A stretch of DNA of 53,525 nucleotides, from NCBI RefSeq assembly GCF_003287275.1, contig NZ_QEVW01000023.1, forward strand, positions 1-53,525, written 5' to 3'. The DNA is from Paenibacillus taichungensis. GTDB taxonomy: Bacteria > Bacillota > Bacilli > Paenibacillales > Paenibacillaceae. The position numbers were made by a program, and so were the translations under genes. The notes under the pieces were generated by a model, which searched no databases, had not been told where the DNA came from, and saw only the letters and a list, made by a program, of their open reading frames with translations. Shown here piece after piece: positions 49,924-53,525 of this stretch (position 1 is the stretch's first letter; each line of letters begins with the position of its first letter).

Positions 49924-51312
49924 TTAGAACAGGTTTTTGATGCCATCAAACAGATCAACGAAAAAATCTTTCACTGCACGGAAGAAGAGACGGAACCAAC
50001 CACCTTTTTCCGCTTCTTCTGCGGTGATGAGATTCACTGTCTTCTCTTGTGGCTCAATTCCCTCTGCTTTGTACGTATAAGTAACCGTACCAACCTTGGT
50101 TCCGGCCTTAATTGGAGCAACCAGCTTATCAGCTTCAGTAACATTCGCGTTAAATGTCACGTTCAGGTTTTGAGTACCTTTAGGTACAACGAAACTTACT
50201 GCATTATCTGTCACAACAGGTACTGTTGTTTCCTTCCCTTTTTTCAAAGGTACAGCTTCCCAGCCTGTGACTTTAGTTTTGGCAGCAACCGCCTGTTTCA
50301 CTTCAAAATTGTTGAATCCGAAGTCCAATACTTTCTTCGTTTCTCTGAAACGCGCTGGCTCCGAATCTGTACCCATAACCACACTGATCAGACGCATGCC
50401 ATTACGCTCAGCCGTACCGGTAAAGTTATTCCCTGCGTTCGTGGTATGGCCCGTTTTCATCCCGTCCAGACCCTCATAGGCATAGCTTTTGAAGTTGGTT
50501 ATATTTTTATTCGCTTCCAGCATCCAGTTATAGTTAATAATTGGATCTTTGTCATTGGGGCGGAATTTATAGGATTGAATTGTCGTGAAATCTTTGTAGT
50601 CCGGGTGATCCATGATGATATATCTGCACAAAATGGCTGCATCCCGTGCCGACATGACGATTTCCTTATCCTCGGTAGGGCGGAAATCCGCAGGCATATC
50701 TGCACGATCCAGTCCTGTGGAGTTGATGAAGTAGCTATCTTTCATTCCCATACGCTTCGCTTCATCATTCATCATTTTCACAAAAGCTTGTTCAGAGCCT
50801 GCGACATGTTCAGCCAAAGCAACCGTAGCATCGTTGGCAGATCCTACAGCCATAGCAATGTACAGCTCTTTGACTGTATGTTGATCACCTTCTGCGAGGA
50901 AAATCCGTGAGCCAACACTTTGCGCTGCGTTCTTTTTAACTGTAACAACATCATCCCAGTTTAATTTTCCCTGTTTGACTTGTTCAGCTACAATATACTC
51001 TGTCATCATTTTAGTCATACTAGCAGGCGGCATAGCTTTATCCGCATTAACATTGAGTAGAATTTGACCCGTTGAAGCCTCCATCAGTACGGCTGATTTA
51101 ACATCGAGTCCCAGGGAGTCTGCCGAAGGAATGTCCACGGCTTTTTCGGTCTTCGTTGTTGTAGCCGCCGCTGTTAATACCTGACCGGAGTCATTGGCAG
51201 CTGCCATAACTGGCATTACCGCAGACATGCAGAGCATATTAATCAGCATAACCGAGGCTACGCTTTTTTTGAGCATTTGACGTTTTTTCTTATTCATTTG
51301 TTTGGCTTTCAA
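49924..51312 (-). CDS. dacA: D-alanyl-D-alanine carboxypeptidase (PBP5-like)
   Basis: Trims the terminal D-Ala from peptidoglycan stem peptides. The 462 residues begin with a basic signal peptide cleaved near VMA-AAN, then the peptidase domain with S98-x-x-K101 (ASMTKMM), S158-A-N and K286-T-G (MKTGHT). A PBP5 C-terminal beta domain follows, and an amphipathic helix (WFRLFFRAVKDFFVDLFDGI) tethers it to the outer membrane face. The start is TTG (51310-51312) with GGGAG 9 nt upstream. It lies between guaB and pdxST as in B. subtilis. Confidence 0.95.
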   Translation of the reverse strand: MKAKQMNKKKRQMLKKSVASVMLINMLCMSAVMPVMAAANDSGQVLTAAATTTKTEKAVDIPSADSLGLDVKSAVLMEASTGQILLNVNADKAMPPASMTKMMTEYIVAEQVKQGKLNWDDVVTVKKNAAQSVGSRIFLAEGDQHTVKELYIAMAVGSANDATVALAEHVAGSEQAFVKMMNDEAKRMGMKDSYFINSTGLDRADMPADFRPTEDKEIVMSARDAAILCRYIIMDHPDYKDFTTIQSYKFRPNDKDPIINYNWMLEANKNITNFKSYAYEGLDGMKTGHTTNAGNNFTGTAERNGMRLISVVMGTDSEPARFRETKKVLDFGFNNFEVKQAVAAKTKVTGWEAVPLKKGKETTVPVVTDNAVSFVVPKGTQNLNVTFNANVTEADKLVAPIKAGTKVGTVTYTYKAEGIEPQEKTVNLITAEEAEKGGWFRLFFRAVKDFFVDLFDGIKNLF

Positions 51313-51745
51313 TGATGAATACTCCCTTCGGTCCGAAGCTTTCTATTGTGTGCTTCAGTACAGCTTGAGCTGCAATATTTTCTTAGTCCCTAACAGGTGA
51401 AGATGATGTGTGAGATGTGTGTTGTATATGCGCTGTATCGAAAGAGCAATGTCATTGCTCCTAAAGTTCGAATCGATTGTCACTTAGTTAGCATTAAATG
51501 AAATGCTTATGTAAAAGGACGTCCGCGCTTCTTTTTTCGCTGGGCAACCTTCAACCTTTTTCTACCACTCAAAAATCATTGTCAGAAGCAGTTTCATAGA
51601 CTCACGTCAAAAAACCGCCGCAACGCCCTAATCCATTAAAGGATCATCACCGCTTGTTCTATTCTATCACAGGGGTATCCGCAAAAAAAGACAGGCCCGG
51701 CGAAAATCGCCAAGCCTGTCCTGGAAATGATTAACACAATTCAGA
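51313..51745. other. guaB-dacA intergenic region
   Basis: About 430 bp without a gene. It holds the guaB terminator (51683-51720) and a perfect 17-bp palindrome GAGCAATGTCATTGCTC (51444-51460). No convincing dacA promoter was found. Confidence 0.55.
51683..51720 (-). terminator. guaB terminator
   Basis: Minus strand GACAGGCTTGGCG-ATTTT-CGCCGGGCCTGTC followed by seven T, 26 nt after the guaB stop. Confidence 0.92.
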
Positions 51746-53203
51746 TTACAACGAGTAGTTAGGAGCTTCTTTCGTAATCTGTACATCATGCGGATGGCTT
51801 TCACGAAGACCCGCACCTGTAATACGAATAAACTGAGTGTTGTTACGAAGCTGTTCCAAACTGCTTGTACCACAGTATCCCATACCTGAGCGTAGACCAC
51901 CAATCAACTGATGAATCGTATCAGACAATGGACCTTTGTAAGCAACACGTCCCTCAATTCCTTCCGGAACCAGTTTCTTGTCATCATCCTGGAAGTAACG
52001 ATCTTTACTTCCTTGTTTCATCGCAGCCATTGAACCCATACCGCGATAAACTTTGTAGCTACGTCCTTGGAAGATTTCCGTTTCTCCCGGGCTTTCTGCC
52101 GTACCTGCAAACAAGCTTCCCAGCATTACTGCATGAGCACCTGCAGCAAGAGCCTTGGTAATTTCACCAGAGTACTTGATACCGCCGTCAGCAATGATTG
52201 GTACGCCATATTCACGCGCTACATTTGCACAATCGTATACTGCTGTAACTTGAGGAACACCAATACCTGCAATTACGCGAGTTGTACAAATGGATCCTGG
52301 ACCAATTCCCACTTTGACAACCGATGCCCCAGCTTCAATCAACTCACGTGTTGCATCGCCTGTAGCAACGTTACCCGCAACAATTGTCAGGTTCGGGAAA
52401 CGTTCGCGCAGCTGACGAACCGCATCAATGATGTTAATGTGATGTCCATGTGCCGAGTCTACCGTAATCAGGTCCACACCGGCTTGAACCAATGCATCTG
52501 CACGTTCAAAGGTGTCTTTGGAAATCCCGATCGCTGCTCCAACCAGCAAACGTCCTTGTGCATCTTTAGCTGCGTTAGGGAATTGAATTGCTTTTTCGAT
52601 ATCTTTAATAGTAATGAGACCTTTCAGTGTGTTGGACTCATCTACTAATGGAAGTTTCTCAATTTTATGCTTCTGGAGAATGCCTTCTGCTTCTTGCAGT
52701 GTAGTACCTACAGGCGCAGTAACCAGATTCTCACGAGTCATGACTTCGCTAATTTTAATGGAGAAGTCGTGGATGAAACGCAAGTCACGGTTTGTCAGGA
52801 TACCAACAAGTTTTTGATCTCCTTCAACAATTGGCACACCGGAAATGCGATATTTTGCCATAACCGACTCTGCATCAGAAACCAAATGTTCGGCTGTCAA
52901 TGAGAACGGGTTGGTAATAACACCACTCTCCGAGCGCTTAACCCGATCCACTTCCTCTGCTTGCTGCTCAACAGACATATTTTTATGGATGATACCAATA
53001 CCGCCTTCACGGGCAATGGCAATAGCCAATGTCGCTTCAGTAACAGTATCCATGCCAGCACTAATCAAAGGAATATTCAGTTTTACGCTGTCACTCAAAC
53101 GAACAGATACGTCCACTTCTTTAGGCAGTGTCTCGGATTTCCGTGGCACCAGCAGTACATCGTCGAAGGTGAAACCTTCCTTACCAAATTTATCTTCCCA
53201 CAC
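51746..53203 (-). CDS. guaB: IMP dehydrogenase
   Basis: Oxidises IMP to XMP, the committed step of GMP synthesis. The 485 residues form a TIM barrel interrupted by two CBS domains (about 95-205, for example MAKYRISGVPIVEGDQKLVG). The catalytic Cys lies in GIGPGSICTTRVIAG, and the flap and monovalent-cation loop follow (RGMGSMAAMKQGSKDRYFQ). The start is GTG (53201-53203) with AAGGAGG 9 nt upstream. It has its own promoter and terminator, so it is monocistronic. Confidence 0.97.
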   Translation of the reverse strand: MWEDKFGKEGFTFDDVLLVPRKSETLPKEVDVSVRLSDSVKLNIPLISAGMDTVTEATLAIAIAREGGIGIIHKNMSVEQQAEEVDRVKRSESGVITNPFSLTAEHLVSDAESVMAKYRISGVPIVEGDQKLVGILTNRDLRFIHDFSIKISEVMTRENLVTAPVGTTLQEAEGILQKHKIEKLPLVDESNTLKGLITIKDIEKAIQFPNAAKDAQGRLLVGAAIGISKDTFERADALVQAGVDLITVDSAHGHHINIIDAVRQLRERFPNLTIVAGNVATGDATRELIEAGASVVKVGIGPGSICTTRVIAGIGVPQVTAVYDCANVAREYGVPIIADGGIKYSGEITKALAAGAHAVMLGSLFAGTAESPGETEIFQGRSYKVYRGMGSMAAMKQGSKDRYFQDDDKKLVPEGIEGRVAYKGPLSDTIHQLIGGLRSGMGYCGTSSLEQLRNNTQFIRITGAGLRESHPHDVQITKEAPNYSL

Positions 53204-53308
53204 GCGGGCGTTCCTCCTTATGTTTGCTCAGCTTTACGGTCCAAAACCCGAAGATCTCAGGCTGTATTTTATGCCGAAAATACGTTTTCTGAAAAATTTA
53301 TTATTGCC

Positions 53309-53338
53309 ATCTTAGCAAAGCGTTATTTAGACTGTCAA
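53309..53338 (-). promoter_or_regulatory. guaB promoter
   Basis: Minus strand TTGACA (53333-53338), 18 bp, TAAGAT (53309-53314), giving a leader of about 100 nt. No purine riboswitch signature was found in that leader. Confidence 0.65.
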
Positions 53339-53419
53339 GGGAAACTCCCTGGTTATATTAGGTGTATTGCCTGATGCATACAACTGTATTTGTCATACGG
53401 ACAGGTTCATTCTATATAT

Positions 53420-53445
53420 AAAAAATACCACTCGATATGAGTGGC
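53420..53445 (-). terminator. Terminator of a gene beyond the right edge
   Basis: Minus strand CCACTC-ATATC-GAGTGG followed by TATTTTTT. It ends a minus-strand transcript that enters from the right. The last 80 bases hold no recognised coding sequence. Confidence 0.8.
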
Positions 53446-53525
53446 GTTACTCTATGTTAAGTAATTTAGTTCACTGTCTCTCAACTAACAGTTGTTTCTA
53501 ATTTTTGCTTATAAACAAATAAAAA

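Noticed and set aside
53204..53420. Purine riboswitch in the guaB leader
   Set aside because: The conserved core of the purine aptamer is not found; only a sigma-A promoter is seen.

Overview
The window looks like chromosomal DNA of an endospore-forming Firmicute, most likely Paenibacillus or a close relative. Evidence: moderate GC, strong GGAGG ribosome binding sites, many GTG/TTG starts, and the sporulation genes spo0F, bofA, sspP and a YheC/D-type coat-associated gene. It joins two blocks that I recall as separate in Bacillus subtilis. One is the origin-proximal guaB-dacA-pdxST-serS-tRNA-Ser-tadA / scr-dnaX-yaaK-recR-yaaL-bofA-rrn block. The other is the rpoE-pyrG-spo0F-fbaA-murA-rho-rpmE / argS-ywiB / speEB-pbpG-ywhD block. 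No insertion sequence, prophage, CRISPR array or plasmid gene was seen.

Layout. 1-4.4 kb (minus): promoter of an rRNA operon lying left of the window, bofA, yaaL, recR, yaaK, dnaX and the SRP RNA. 4.4-13.7 kb (minus): rpmE, an uncharacterised radical SAM gene, rho, murA, fbaA, spo0F (with a sigma-H-type promoter), pyrG and rpoE. 14.2-15.3 kb (plus): a leaderless subtilase, followed by a 104-nt palindrome and a bidirectional terminator. 15.6-23.7 kb (minus): argS-ywiB, a catabolite-repressed arabinofuranosidase coupled to a small Cys-rich protein, a secreted Asp-box propeller, a small membrane protein, and speE-speB; a probable plus-strand small RNA lies between the last two. 24-32 kb (mostly plus): class A PBP, ywhD (minus), an M1 metallopeptidase with a membrane partner, a c-di-AMP riboswitch with an NlpC/P60 hydrolase, a GNAT acetyltransferase and cytochrome c.

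32-43 kb: ribokinase with a very GC-rich 3' half, pterin carbinolamine dehydratase, motAB-type stator genes, rluF, an orphan PAS histidine kinase, a cluster of DnaA boxes in front of tadA, a GNAT gene, a lipoprotein, a small probable forespore operon ending in sspP, and tRNA-Ser(UGA). 43-53.5 kb: a protein with two fused YheC/D ATP-grasp modules, an SLH surface protein with a 21-nt/7-aa repeat tract, serS, pdxT, a collapsed remnant of pdxS, dacA and guaB.

Most notable: (1) pdxS beside pdxT survives only as about 170 bp of stitched fragments carrying a frameshift; (2) an unrecognised, tightly closed structured RNA lies between pdxT and serS where a serS leader would sit; (3) three perfect DnaA boxes and one near-perfect box lie within 82 bp before tadA; (4) a probable small RNA precedes speB. 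Function calls come from motif recognition and remembered family features only; no database search was possible.
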